A stretch of 36,116 bases of DNA from DASQLQ01 sp035629935 (GTDB lineage: Bacteria > Actinomycetota > CADDZG01 > WHSQ01). Position numbers and translations under genes: made by a program. The notes beneath the pieces were generated by a model that was not told where the DNA came from, ran no database searches, and worked only from the letters and a program-made list of their open reading frames with translations. The stretch covers positions 1 through 36,116 of the forward strand of contig DASQLQ010000045.1 of assembly GCA_035629935.1 (NCBI GenBank). Reading direction: 5' to 3'. This document shows, piece after piece, positions 1-9,106 of the stretch (its first letter is position 1; each line of letters begins with the position of its first letter).

Positions 1-1
1 C

Positions 2-304
2 GGCGGCGGCTCCGACAAGGTCGCCGGGCAGGATGGCGCCGACAAGGTGCACGCGGGCGGGAATGAGGACACCGTTACCGGTGGCGCTGGCGCTGACAAG
101 ATGTGGGGCGAAAAGGGTGACGACAAGCTGAAGGGCGAAGCAGGCGACGACGTCCTTATCGGCGGCGAGGGAGTCAACAATTTCAATGGCGGGCCCGGTA
201 GAGACAAGTGTGTTCTCAGCAACCGCAAGGACAAGACCGAGTCGTGCGAGAAGAAGGCGCGTAGCTTCGCTCGGAGTTTCTTCCCGTTGATCTTTCCGCT
301 CTAA
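2..304 (+). CDS. C-terminal end of an RTX (haemolysin-type calcium-binding) repeat protein, 5' truncated
   Basis: The reading frame is open from the window edge to a TAA at 302-304, so the start is missing. It shows about five nonapeptide units of the GGxGxD type (GGAGADKMW, GEKGDDKLK, GEAGDDVLI, GGEGVNNFN, GGPGRDKC). These are typical of calcium-binding parallel beta-rolls in secreted proteins. The last unit leads into a short tail with two cysteines and a basic/hydrophobic end (ARSFARSFFPLIFPL). In this family calcium folds the repeats after export. The missing N-terminal part decides the real function, which could be enzyme, adhesin or pure repeat protein. Its stop overlaps the stop of the convergent gene in the shared bases CTAA. 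Confidence 0.8.
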   Translation, partial: GGGSDKVAGQDGADKVHAGGNEDTVTGGAGADKMWGEKGDDKLKGEAGDDVLIGGEGVNNFNGGPGRDKCVLSNRKDKTESCEKKARSFARSFFPLIFPL

Positions 305-1377
305 CCCGCAGACAACCGTCGACGGCGCGCGAGCAGGGCGGCGCCCACGACGATCAACACACCGCCGATCGCGGACAGCCACACGGTTGTTGTCGAGGAA
401 CGCTCTCCTTCGGATGACTGCCGGCGCGGAGGGTTCCACACGACGCTTCCTTTCAGGGGTAATCGCTCTTCCCCTAAGACCATCGGGGTGATCCAGGTCA
501 GGATCACCTTGCGTTCGCTGCCGAGCGTGGAACGCTGGTGCGCCTGAGCCGGTAGCCGAGCCCGAAATTCGAGCCATGACCAGATCGGGACCTCGGAGAG
601 CCTTTCCCACTGAGGGCGAGCCTCTGGATCGGCCGATCGAGGAACGTTCCTCACCGTTTGATTGCCGCCCAAGTAGTAATCGGGCGACCTCAGGTTCGCA
701 AAGACCCCCCGGGGCCCGATCTCGAGGAAGGGTTCCCCGTGCCGCCCGGACACGCGCAGCGTCTTTCGTGTGTCGTTGCGCACGTAGACGGCCGGAACCA
801 AGCCGTCCAACAGCCGAATCTCGAGATTCGATACGTCGCGCGGTGGTTCGAGCTGAGTAGCGAAATGGCCGTGGCCGGTCAATGACTCGAAGCTTCCAGT
901 GATCGCAACGTCTTGGTTCCCTAGCTTCGCCCGAACCTCCCACGTGTGTTGATCGGATCCGGCGAACCGGATGCGCGGATCGAACCACGACCAGCTGTCA
1001 CGACGACTTAGCAGGCTCCAGTCGGGTTTACCGGCAGGGTTTAGATCGGTGGGGGCGGCTCCATGGGGGCCCATCGGGTCCCTGGAGGTGTATGTGAGCG
1101 ACGAGTGGAGGTTCGTCTCGACACGGCCATCCCTCAGACGCAGGAAGGGTTCGCCCTTCTCCCCGAAAACGGTCAGGGTTCGACCGGTGTGGTTGCGAGC
1201 GAACAGGACGGGCTGAGTTATCTGTATCACTCGGAAAGACAATCCCGGGACCTGGGGGGTGACCGCATCGATCACGGACAGAGCGTGGAGAGCCGACTCT
1301 TCATGAGCGGAGGCGATCGGCGTCGCAGAAAAGAAAAGAGCGGCGGTAGCCAGGACCGCCGCTCCCTTACTTCGCAT
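301..1377 (-). CDS. Secreted, membrane-anchored protein with a duplicated domain, function unknown
   Basis: A protein of 358 residues. It has an N-terminal signal peptide ending near ASAHEE and a C-terminal membrane segment (about 332-350) followed by RRRR, so most of it should lie outside the cell, anchored at the C-terminus. The body holds two related units, about 45-145 and 180-280. Each contains an RN-[HD]-T-x-[RK]-TL motif, then GEPFL, a V-x-[TA]-NL segment and a W-SW-[FL] motif. This looks like an internal duplication of a beta-rich domain. I do not recognise a named family. It lies 9 bases downstream of the copper radical oxidase on the same strand, so the two are probably cotranscribed. 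It may be an envelope partner of that oxidase, but this is inference. Confidence 0.8.
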   Translation of the reverse strand: MRSKGAAVLATAALFFSATPIASAHEESALHALSVIDAVTPQVPGLSFRVIQITQPVLFARNHTGRTLTVFGEKGEPFLRLRDGRVETNLHSSLTYTSRDPMGPHGAAPTDLNPAGKPDWSLLSRRDSWSWFDPRIRFAGSDQHTWEVRAKLGNQDVAITGSFESLTGHGHFATQLEPPRDVSNLEIRLLDGLVPAVYVRNDTRKTLRVSGRHGEPFLEIGPRGVFANLRSPDYYLGGNQTVRNVPRSADPEARPQWERLSEVPIWSWLEFRARLPAQAHQRSTLGSERKVILTWITPMVLGEERLPLKGSVVWNPPRRQSSEGERSSTTTVWLSAIGGVLIVVGAALLARRRRLSAG

Positions 1378-1386
1378 TCAGTGAAG

Positions 1387-3192
1387 TTACATGCCCATCG
1401 GAGCAGGAGCGCGGCCCCCGGTGGGTTGCGCGTCGACGGTTACCACCCGCGCTTTCGAGGGGATCACGTTCTTCTTGCCGTTCTTCTTCATCACGAATAG
1501 GTAGTAGTAGCCCGGCGGAGCAACGTTGCCCGACGGAGGAGCGCTCACCCGGAGCTTGCGTGGACCCCGTGCTTCGAAGTCGAGCACGACCGAGCGCATG
1601 TCGGGATCGGTGATGTGCGTAACGCTGGGCAGGTGAACGAGGGCGACCTTCTTGATGTTGTCCGAGCGAGAGACCCCGACTTCGAAGTCCTGGCCCCACG
1701 CGATCCCTTTCTGCACCTTCGTGATCTTGGGTCGCTTGCCGCGGAAGAGGTACGGCGGCTTGTAGATCTCGAACGACGGGTCCTTGAGGTTGTTGGTTCC
1801 GGTGGGCGGATCGGCGTTCCCCGTCGCTCCGTAACCGTCGTTGATGGGGGCGTGACCACCGACCAGAACACTTCCATCCGCCAGCAGCATCGCTGAGTTG
1901 TGGTACGTGCGGATGCGACCGGCTTCTCCGAGAGGCTTCCATTTGCTTCCCGTCCACAGCTCGGCCTGTTTCACCGGTGTCTCGCTTGCCGGAGCGATCA
2001 CCTCGTCTTTGTCTGCTCCCGAGAAGGCGAGCACTCTTCCGGTCGGAAGCAGGACACCGCTGGAATACCACCGGGGATTGTTCATCGGTTCGGCTGGGAG
2101 GCTCGTCGAGACCCCGTCCTTGACCGTGATGATCTCAGTCAGGTCGGTGGCCAGGTAGGAACCGGGCGAGGTGCCGAGCGTGCCGCCACCGACGAGGATC
2201 CTCGCTTCCGTGTACGGCGGCTTGAGCTGCAACATCACCGAGAATGCGCCGCTTCGTGCGCCGTACGCGCCGGAGCCGGACGTCACCCATGTGTTGCTCT
2301 TGGGGTCATAGATCTTGTGACTCATCCACAGAGCTTCGTCGTATGCCTGACCGAAGGGTCCCCACATCTGACCCACCGCCGAGTAGAAGACGGTGCCATC
2401 CGGAAGGAGGTGCAGTCGCGCGAAGAGAGGTAGCGAGACCTCACCCTCAGCCCCGTTCTCCGTCCATTTATTTGTCGCCGGATCGAATATCTCCGTCTGA
2501 TGAACGTTGAGCCCCTTGTCGTTGTAAAGGAGGCGCTCGACGCCCGACACGGTCAGCAACTTCCCACTCGGGAGCGTGATCAAGGTGGGGTACCAGCGGG
2601 GGTAGTGCATGAAGTCTTTGTTGAATTCCCATCCGGGCTTCGAGTCGTAGTTGAAGAAGCGCGTCGCGTTCGAGCCGAACAACTCGCCGGTGCCGGCCGG
2701 TTCCCCCGCGGGGTTCTCAACCGGATCTGCTTCCCATACCGTGCCGCCCACGGCAAGCAAACGGCCGTCGATCAACAATCGTTGGTCGGCGCAGAACAGA
2801 TCGTGCTTACCGGAGTCTTGAGGATCGGGAACCGTCCACGTCGGAGACTTCTTGGTTAGGTCGAGGATGCGGGTGCGACTGCTGACGACTTGGTTGGGGG
2901 CATCGGCGGGCAGCGGGTACTGACCGTCTTCGAGGTTCTCCAATCCACCCCAGTAAACGACTCTGCCGTCCGGGAGCATCACCATCGAAACTCCGGATGG
3001 AGATTTGACGGACTCCTTGCTGTCCTGGGGGGGCCGCTTCGCGAACAACGGAAGCTCGGCGATCGGTTGCGAGAAGGTGCCCACTCGGGCCGCGACCTTC
3101 TTCTTTTTCTTGGCTGCTTCAGCACCCGGGCCGCCGATCAACGAGCCCGCTAGCAAGCCGAACACGAGAACGATGGCGATTCGTCGCGACAT
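1387..3192 (-). CDS. Secreted copper radical oxidase, galactose oxidase / glyoxal oxidase type
   Basis: A protein of 601 residues from the ATG at 3192, preceded by GGAGGAG at good spacing; this start also gives a clean signal peptide (MSRRIAIVLVFGLLAG). Kelch-like propeller blades fill about 65-470, followed by the early-set Ig-like C-terminal domain (about 475-585) of galactose-oxidase-like proteins. The copper and radical ligands of the family can be placed: Cys134 in HDLFC and Tyr201 in RWYPT (the Cys-Tyr cross-link pair), Tyr430-His431 in TYHNS, and His526 in VTHIT. Family members oxidise primary alcohols or aldehydes with O2, giving H2O2. The substrate cannot be read from the sequence. 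A lysine-rich stretch follows the signal peptide. Confidence 0.9.
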   Translation of the reverse strand: MSRRIAIVLVFGLLAGSLIGGPGAEAAKKKKKVAARVGTFSQPIAELPLFAKRPPQDSKESVKSPSGVSMVMLPDGRVVYWGGLENLEDGQYPLPADAPNQVVSSRTRILDLTKKSPTWTVPDPQDSGKHDLFCADQRLLIDGRLLAVGGTVWEADPVENPAGEPAGTGELFGSNATRFFNYDSKPGWEFNKDFMHYPRWYPTLITLPSGKLLTVSGVERLLYNDKGLNVHQTEIFDPATNKWTENGAEGEVSLPLFARLHLLPDGTVFYSAVGQMWGPFGQAYDEALWMSHKIYDPKSNTWVTSGSGAYGARSGAFSVMLQLKPPYTEARILVGGGTLGTSPGSYLATDLTEIITVKDGVSTSLPAEPMNNPRWYSSGVLLPTGRVLAFSGADKDEVIAPASETPVKQAELWTGSKWKPLGEAGRIRTYHNSAMLLADGSVLVGGHAPINDGYGATGNADPPTGTNNLKDPSFEIYKPPYLFRGKRPKITKVQKGIAWGQDFEVGVSRSDNIKKVALVHLPSVTHITDPDMRSVVLDFEARGPRKLRVSAPPSGNVAPPGYYYLFVMKKNGKKNVIPSKARVVTVDAQPTGGRAPAPMGM

Positions 3193-3266
3193 TACGCCTC
3201 CTCCGACGCCGGATCCGCTGTATATAACTTCGGTCGGATCCACCCTAATCCTGCCAAACAGGGCAA
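3193..3266. promoter_or_regulatory. Divergent intergenic region between the copper oxidase and the helical protein
   Basis: These 74 bases separate two divergent starts. On the minus strand a TATATA box lies 28 bases before the ATG at 3192 and could be a -10 element; no good -35 is visible. Two GGATCC copies flank this box. The GGAGGAG ribosome site of the minus-strand gene is also here. Promoter assignment is tentative. Confidence 0.35.
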
Positions 3267-4268
3267 ATGTCTAAAACGAAAGGGGCCATGCCACTCGAAG
3301 CCCGTCCCGAGTTCGGTCCCCGTGCGATCGCATTCGGCCGCTCGATCGCCGAGATCCCGGGTCACTACCGGGTCTCGTTGGAGCTCTATCTCACGGGAGA
3401 CCTTCCGGGTGCCCTGCTCCATGCCGGCCATCCACTTATGGAGGTCCTTCCCGACATCTACGAGGATCTGCTCGAGCATGGGCTGGGAGCCGAGATGGCC
3501 CGGTCATTGGGGCGGGCGGCATCGGTTCTCCGCGAGCGCAGTGCCCCCGCCGACGTAAATGCCGCGTTCGAAGCAGCCACGCGACTCGGGCAGGACTCGA
3601 TCACGGCATGTGTCGGGGCTGCCGCAGCGTCCCCCGCCTACCAGGCCTCCGTGCTCGCAGCCCTGGCGCGGGCAGCGTTGGTCAAGTACTCACGAGCAGT
3701 AGACGGGTCTCGCGTGACTCTGCTTCCCGAGTATCAGGACGCGTACGGCTTCCTGAGACAGCTCGACAGGATGGCAGAAGGACTTGTGGCGCAGGCCGAG
3801 TCGGGGGCGGAATTCGTGACCGCCGCGAGCCGAGAGCTCGCGGGCATGGTGCCGGGGCCGCACGCCCCCGAGGTTCCATCTCCGGTAGCGGAGGTGGCTG
3901 GAGTGGTTGACCGGCTCCGAGCCGACCTGGCAAGCGCCGGAGGGGCGATCCTCAGAGAAACCCCGACCGCTCGTGAAGCGCTCAACCGCATCGAGTTTCG
4001 CTTGGCGTTGTTGGCGGACGTCCTCCGCCATGGCGAAGTGGGGCGGGCTGAGAAGCTGGTCGCTCGGATCTATGCCGAGGACTACGCCGATCTGCAGGTT
4101 CCTTTGGTCGCCGCCGCCCCCCAGATACACGAAGAGCTCGCCCCCCTCCTGGGCCGTGAGCTGCGGGTGCAGATAAATCGCGAGGCACCTCTCGAGGCTG
4201 TGGCCACCACGGTCAGGCGGGTGATCGAGCTTTTAGAGAAGGCAATCTTGGCAATCGGGGAGGAATAG
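3267..4268 (+). CDS. Alpha-helical protein of unknown function
   Basis: A protein of 333 residues without a signal peptide or membrane segment, rich in Ala, Leu, Glu and Arg, and predicted by eye to be almost wholly helical. The N-terminal part carries a His-rich pattern (GHYRVSLELYLTGD then LLHAGHPLMEVLPDIYEDL) that faintly resembles the helical bundle of imelysin/EfeO-type metal proteins; this is only a resemblance. An alternative ATG lies at 3288; neither start has a well-spaced Shine-Dalgarno. It lies divergent from the copper oxidase and 83 bases before the copper protein at 4352, so a role in the same copper or redox pathway is possible. No function is assigned. Confidence 0.75.
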   Translation: MSKTKGAMPLEARPEFGPRAIAFGRSIAEIPGHYRVSLELYLTGDLPGALLHAGHPLMEVLPDIYEDLLEHGLGAEMARSLGRAASVLRERSAPADVNAAFEAATRLGQDSITACVGAAAASPAYQASVLAALARAALVKYSRAVDGSRVTLLPEYQDAYGFLRQLDRMAEGLVAQAESGAEFVTAASRELAGMVPGPHAPEVPSPVAEVAGVVDRLRADLASAGGAILRETPTAREALNRIEFRLALLADVLRHGEVGRAEKLVARIYAEDYADLQVPLVAAAPQIHEELAPLLGRELRVQINREAPLEAVATTVRRVIELLEKAILAIGEE

Positions 4269-4351
4269 GTGCGAATATGGGCGAAACGGGTACTAGCAAG
4301 AGCAATTAGCAAGTCGAGCCAGCGGATGCACACGAACGGACGGGGGTTCTG

Positions 4352-6193
4352 ATGCGCCGGATAGCGATCTCACTTTCACCACTACTTCTGATGCTCATGG
4401 CGGTGATGCCTGCGTTCGCTCAGGTTCCGCCCACACCCGATCCCGCGTTCATCAAGGAGGTGCCGGGCGCGCCTTGTAAGGCCGAGACTCCTTACGAGCG
4501 GCACGGCTGGAAGGCCACTGCTAGCGCGCAAGCCGGCGACAAGTGCAAGCGCATCAAATTCACTTACGGACCGATCACCGTGAAGCCCGGACAGAACGAC
4601 GTCCTGATCGGACCCGTGACCATCGAGAAGCCTGCGTACGACGGGCTCATCACTCGTTTCAAGCCCGACCTCGTGGACGCCACGGGCGAGCCGCCCCCGA
4701 TCCACACTGTTCACCTGCATCACGGCACGTGGTTGAACGCGGGCGAGTCCTACGGCAATGGTCCTTTCTTCGCATCGGGTGAAGAGAAGACGATCGGTTT
4801 CTGGCCCAAGGGCTATGGCATGCACGTCGGCGCGCAGGACCAGTGGTTGCTCCTGTACATGGTGCACAGCGCCGTTACCCAGCCGACAGAAGTCTGGATC
4901 ACCTACGACATCGACTTCGTGGCTGACGAAGACGCGGAGAAGCTCGGAATGGTCCCGACGAAACCGGTCTGGCTGGACGTGCAAAGCGAGAGGATCGCCA
5001 AGGGCGCGCCCGAGACGAGCGGCAATCCCGTCTACAACTCGCAGAAAGGCTTCGGCCACTACAACAAGAAGCTCGGGATCATGGAGTGCTCGTGGCCCGA
5101 CGAGAACTGCGCCCGTCACGATGTCTACGGCGGCGACACGCCGCAACAAGGCAAACCCATAAAGCTCGAGGGTGCCGACTGGAAAGTCACCGAAGACATG
5201 GCCGGCACATTGATCCTCATGGGAGGTCACTTACATCCGGGCGGGATACGCGACGAGGTCAGCCTCGTCCGCAAGGGCAAGGAGAAGATGATCCATATCT
5301 CCGATGCCGTGTACTTCGACAAGAAGAACCCCGATCGTGTCGCTAAGACGAAGGACTGGAACAGCTGGAACTTCTCGATGACGGGAACGGGCTCTCAGGT
5401 TGACTGGAAGGTGAATATCAAGAAGGGCGACATCCTTCGACTCAACTCGGTTTACGAATCGGAGTACGCGTCCTGGTACGAGAACATGGGGATCGTCATG
5501 GCGTGGGTCGCGCCCAAGGACCCGCACGGGGATCCGGGTGTCGACGTATTCGACGACAACGTCAAGCTCGACGCTCGTGCGCCGGTCGGGACCATGCATC
5601 CCAAGGGGATCCCTTACGAGACCGGATGCAAACCCCAGCTGACCGGTGCGAACAAGACACTTTGTCTACGCGGACAGATCACGCACGGAGCGATGCGCGA
5701 GGCGCAATTCTTCGGCGGCTGCGGCAAAGATGACTGCATGGCCCTGCCGAAGAAGGATGGCCAACTGATGTCCGATATACCAATGCCCGGCTTCACCTAT
5801 GGTCCTGCAGATATCTCGATGATCTACGAGAACGGTGTCCCTCTGGTGAAGAGGGGCGACACGGTCAGGTTCTGGAACACGGATACGTTCCTCAACATCT
5901 GGCACACGGTCACCCGATGCAAGGAACCGTGTACCGGGATGACCGGAGTGGATTACCCCACGCCCAATGGGTCGACGGGTCCGGGCGACAAGATGGATTT
6001 CGACTCGACCGAGGTTGGATACGGAGTCTTCTTCTCGCCGGCCAGCGGCCAGATCGGTGACGACGACAAGTCGACCGAGGAGGCTCTGCAGGACGGGCTG
6101 TACTGGGACTTCACTCCGTCGGAGACCGGGACGTATTCGTTCTTCTGTCGGATCCATCCCGGTATGCGAGGTGCCATCCGGGTGGTCAAGTAG
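4352..6193 (+). CDS. Secreted SURNod19/PHM-like copper protein with a C-terminal cupredoxin domain
   Basis: A protein of 613 residues with a signal peptide cleaved near AFAQV. The central part has the His-rich motifs of SURNod19 and PHM-like copper monooxygenase folds: HTVHLHH (His118, 121, 123, 124), MVHS (His172), GGHLHPGG (His293, 295) and YENMG with Met379. The last 120 residues form a separate type 1 copper domain with IWHT (His518), FFC (Cys599), IHP (His602) and GM (Met605). This suggests a secreted oxidase or monooxygenase with a built-in electron-transfer copper site. A GGACGGGGG stretch precedes the ATG. It is followed closely by the amidohydrolase gene. Reaction and substrate are unknown. 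Confidence 0.8.
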   Translation: MRRIAISLSPLLLMLMAVMPAFAQVPPTPDPAFIKEVPGAPCKAETPYERHGWKATASAQAGDKCKRIKFTYGPITVKPGQNDVLIGPVTIEKPAYDGLITRFKPDLVDATGEPPPIHTVHLHHGTWLNAGESYGNGPFFASGEEKTIGFWPKGYGMHVGAQDQWLLLYMVHSAVTQPTEVWITYDIDFVADEDAEKLGMVPTKPVWLDVQSERIAKGAPETSGNPVYNSQKGFGHYNKKLGIMECSWPDENCARHDVYGGDTPQQGKPIKLEGADWKVTEDMAGTLILMGGHLHPGGIRDEVSLVRKGKEKMIHISDAVYFDKKNPDRVAKTKDWNSWNFSMTGTGSQVDWKVNIKKGDILRLNSVYESEYASWYENMGIVMAWVAPKDPHGDPGVDVFDDNVKLDARAPVGTMHPKGIPYETGCKPQLTGANKTLCLRGQITHGAMREAQFFGGCGKDDCMALPKKDGQLMSDIPMPGFTYGPADISMIYENGVPLVKRGDTVRFWNTDTFLNIWHTVTRCKEPCTGMTGVDYPTPNGSTGPGDKMDFDSTEVGYGVFFSPASGQIGDDDKSTEEALQDGLYWDFTPSETGTYSFFCRIHPGMRGAIRVVK

Positions 6194-6236
6194 CTATCCT
6201 CGCCAGGCTGACGAAACAGCGGAGGAGGGCGGACGC

Positions 6237-8027
6237 GTGATCACCTGGAAGAAATCGTTCCCCGACCCATGGGAAGGACTGCCGGTAGACGTCCTCCCAT
6301 GTTCCAACGGCGAATACTTGCCGGGCGATCCAACGCCCGACCAACTGGCGATCATGGCGCTGGCGGAGCGCGAGACCGAGAAGGCGCGCCGGATCCTCAA
6401 CATGAGCCGGCGGGACTTCGTTCGTAGCGCGGCGGCGTTCTCTGTTGGACTGTGGGCGATCAATCAGATCACCGGCACCACGTGGGGTGGTTATCAGGTC
6501 AACGCGCACAACACGCTGACGAACCAGGCCTGTGACCTCGAATTCCCAGGGGCGCAGCTCGGCAATCCGCCCGGTGAGTTCGTGTTCGACGTTCAGAGTC
6601 ATCACGTTGACCCGAATGGGACCTGGCGTGCTACGAATCCAGCGATCGAAGCATTCTTCGCCGCTATCTGGCCTCAGGCCGGAGGCGTTGGCGGTTCTGT
6701 CGATCCCGACCCCTACTGGCCCAGCGATACACCGTTCCGGGGGGGCCGCGAGGTCGACCCGATCGAGAACCTGGGACGGTTCCACTACATGAAAGAGCTC
6801 TTCCTCGACTCGGCCACCAACATGACGATCCTTTCGGCCGTTCCCGCGGACCCGAACAACCAGCCGCTGCCGGTCGCTGAAGCCGCTCTCACACTGGACA
6901 CGATCAAGGAGTTGTCGGGCACAACCCGGTCGTACATGCACGCGTTCGTGATGCCGAACCGGGGCTACTCGTCTACTCCCGGGGGAACCGGGGTCGATCC
7001 GATCTTCATGCAGGAAGAATTCGAGCAGATGCGCCTCAACAAAGAGATGTACGGCGACAAGATCCGGGGTTGGAAGATCTACACGGCCTGGGGAGACGTT
7101 CCGTATCAGAGCGGCTGGTACATGGACGACCATGTCGGGCTGCAGTTCTGTGACCAGGTGCAGAAGGTGTCCGAGGAATACAACATGCCCCCGATCATCG
7201 CGGTGCACAAGGGCTTTGCCCTCCCGGCATTCGATCAGCGGTGTGCCAGTCCCAGAGACGTCGGACCGGCCGCCCGCCAGTTCCCGAAGGTGAAGTTCCT
7301 CATCTATCACTCGGGATACGACGGCGATGCTCAGCACGAGTATGCGGGTGATAACAAGGTGAACTCCGCCGACCGTGGGACCGATTGCCTCGTAAAATCG
7401 TTGAGAGAGAACGGGTGGGATGCCACGAAGTTCATCCCCGCCGGGCTCGAGCATGGGAACGTCCCCAACGTCTATGCCGAGACCGGTTCTGTCTGGCGCA
7501 GCGTCATGCAGAACACGCGAGATGCCTCCCATTACCTCGGCAAGATGATCAAGTACGTCGGTCCGCTCAGGATCTGCTGGGGGACCGACAGTTTGTGGTT
7601 CGGATCTCCTCACTCAGAGATCGTCGCTCTCCGCAACTTCCAGTTCTCCGAAAAGGGTAAAGAGCTCTACAACCTGCCGCACGGGCTGGACGGCGATGCA
7701 TGGGACCCACGACACAACGCACTGGCCCGGTCGACGTACGTGCGCAAGCACCCGCGGGTAAACAAATGGCCGACGGACGGAAAGGCTCACCCAGAGCGTT
7801 CGATCCGTAACCGCATCCTCGGCTGGAATGCAGTAGAGGCTTATCGGGTCGAAGACACGCGGATCAACGAGCTCAAATGCGACGACGTACAGGAGTTCCG
7901 CGACCAGCAGTACCTGACCGGCTCCGGCGCTTTGCTCCGGTCCCCGATGGCGTCGAACTCCGTTTACGGAGAGCGGACGAACAGGGGAGTTCTCCACGAG
8001 CTATGGGCGAATCCTTGGTCCCCCTAG
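6237..8027 (+). CDS. Tat-exported amidohydrolase (amidohydrolase 2 family)
   Basis: A protein of 596 residues from a GTG at 6237 behind a strong GGAGGAGGG site. The twin-arginine motif SRRDFVR lies at residues 57-63, after a long polar extension, and is followed by a hydrophobic stretch, so the signal sits unusually far in. Family metal and active-site motifs are visible: DVQSHHV near the start of the mature part, AVHKGF, IYHSGYD and WGTDSLWFGSP with the catalytic Asp. Related enzymes hydrolyse or decarboxylate ring or ester substrates using a metal in a TIM barrel. Its place between copper proteins suggests it handles an extracytoplasmic product of their oxidation. That role is inference. 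Confidence 0.8.
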   Translation: MITWKKSFPDPWEGLPVDVLPCSNGEYLPGDPTPDQLAIMALAERETEKARRILNMSRRDFVRSAAAFSVGLWAINQITGTTWGGYQVNAHNTLTNQACDLEFPGAQLGNPPGEFVFDVQSHHVDPNGTWRATNPAIEAFFAAIWPQAGGVGGSVDPDPYWPSDTPFRGGREVDPIENLGRFHYMKELFLDSATNMTILSAVPADPNNQPLPVAEAALTLDTIKELSGTTRSYMHAFVMPNRGYSSTPGGTGVDPIFMQEEFEQMRLNKEMYGDKIRGWKIYTAWGDVPYQSGWYMDDHVGLQFCDQVQKVSEEYNMPPIIAVHKGFALPAFDQRCASPRDVGPAARQFPKVKFLIYHSGYDGDAQHEYAGDNKVNSADRGTDCLVKSLRENGWDATKFIPAGLEHGNVPNVYAETGSVWRSVMQNTRDASHYLGKMIKYVGPLRICWGTDSLWFGSPHSEIVALRNFQFSEKGKELYNLPHGLDGDAWDPRHNALARSTYVRKHPRVNKWPTDGKAHPERSIRNRILGWNAVEAYRVEDTRINELKCDDVQEFRDQQYLTGSGALLRSPMASNSVYGERTNRGVLHELWANPWSP

Positions 8028-8608
8028 CGGCCAAGCTGTTGCGGAGGTTGGCATCGGTCTCATTGGTTCTGGGACTGGTGGCCTCGGGTCTCGTAGCGAC
8101 CCCTGCCGGGGGCCAGCAGGCAAAGCGGCAAGTGATCCAAAAGAAGCCTCCGTACAAGATGGGACCTACCGGAGGCGACGAGTTCAACGAGATCCAGGCC
8201 GACCCCGATAGCGGTCGCATATCGATCGTCCGTCTCTACCCCGAGCCGGGGCCGGTCGGTTGCCCGGACTCCCACGCCGCGTGGGCCAACTTCAAGGTGG
8301 TTCAAAAGCTCAAGAAAAGACGCATCCGCCACATCACGGCCCGATACGGGGACTTCGAAGCGGATGGCTACACGTGGTTGACGATCACCGTCAGGCAGCG
8401 CGGCGAGAGCATCGGGTACCGCTCGTTGCAAGGACCGGCTGCGGCCCAGGGCGGGGTCCTTCGGGCCAAGCTCTGGAAATGGCCTCGCAAAGGGAAGCTG
8501 ACGGTTCTGTTCGGGCTTCAGGTTTCGTCGAATTGCCCTCAGGGCGAAGCATCGAGCGTGTCGATCCCACAGGTGAATTTCCGTTTGGGACGCCTGCGAA
8601 AGCGGTAG
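8003..8608 (+). CDS. Small exported protein of unknown function
   Basis: A protein of 201 residues from an ATG at 8003, which lies inside the end of the amidohydrolase gene (25-base overlap). Residues 15-38 (RRLASVSLVLGLVASGLVAT, then PAGGQQ) form a signal peptide. The mature part is basic, with two conserved-looking cysteines (VGCPDS and SSNCPQ) that could form a disulphide, and beta-rich segments such as YTWLTITVRQRG. I do not recognise the family. Its overlap with the amidohydrolase and position before the cupredoxin imply cotranscription with the copper/redox genes. Confidence 0.75.
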   Translation: MGESLVPLAAKLLRRLASVSLVLGLVASGLVATPAGGQQAKRQVIQKKPPYKMGPTGGDEFNEIQADPDSGRISIVRLYPEPGPVGCPDSHAAWANFKVVQKLKKRRIRHITARYGDFEADGYTWLTITVRQRGESIGYRSLQGPAAAQGGVLRAKLWKWPRKGKLTVLFGLQVSSNCPQGEASSVSIPQVNFRLGRLRKR

Positions 8609-8689
8609 AAACCCGGCATATCCAGAAGGACCGAACACGGTTCCGGCGAACCACTGAGTGATGGACCGGACGATGGGGGCGATCTCACG

Positions 8690-9106
8690 ATGAAAAGACT
8701 TCTACTGCCGTTCGTGGCTTTCCTGATGCTCATCGGCGCGGCCCCCGCCTCGTCATCGGCCGTGGCCGAGGGCATGCCCGTCGTTTCAGGCCCGGGCGCC
8801 AAGTTCGGAGGCTACGCGTCGGCCGCCGTAGTCGTTCAGCCGGGAGCAAAGATCACCTATTACAACTTCGATATCGAGAAGCACAACGTCGTGCACGACG
8901 CGATCGCCGACGGCGTCTATGCAAAGAAGAAGATGCCGTGGTGCCGCGACTTCCCGAAGAAGAAGTGCCCGCTGTTCTGGAGCCAGTTGATCGGTCTCGA
9001 TCAGACACCGGTGCTGGGTCTGGAGAATCTCAAGGCGGGCCAGGCGTACACGTTCTATTGCACGCTTCATCCGGGCATGAAAGGCCGCTTAGTAGCCGCC
9101 CCGTGA
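8690..9106 (+). CDS. Secreted cupredoxin (plastocyanin/azurin-like)
   Basis: A protein of 138 residues with a signal peptide (MKRLLLPFVAFLMLIGAAPAS). The type 1 copper ligands are clear: His65 in KHNVV, Cys124 in FYC, His127 in LHP and Met130 in GM. The length fits a single-domain blue copper protein acting as a soluble electron carrier outside the membrane. An insert between the first His and the Cys holds a pair of cysteines (PWCRDFPKKKC) that may form a disulphide. Its stop overlaps the GTG of the next gene by 4 bases (GTGA), so the two are translationally coupled. Its ligand end closely resembles the C-terminal domain of the protein at 4352. Confidence 0.9.
   Translation: MKRLLLPFVAFLMLIGAAPASSSAVAEGMPVVSGPGAKFGGYASAAVVVQPGAKITYYNFDIEKHNVVHDAIADGVYAKKKMPWCRDFPKKKCPLFWSQLIGLDQTPVLGLENLKAGQAYTFYCTLHPGMKGRLVAAP

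Noticed and set aside
1367..2071. Arg-rich frame inside the copper oxidase gene
   Set aside because: Same strand, different phase; low-complexity basic product with no domain, whereas the oxidase frame carries all copper ligands.
6186..7613. Long open frame antisense to the amidohydrolase gene
   Set aside because: It is a GC-driven shadow rich in Arg, Val, Asp and His without recognisable domains, while the plus strand has clear enzyme motifs.
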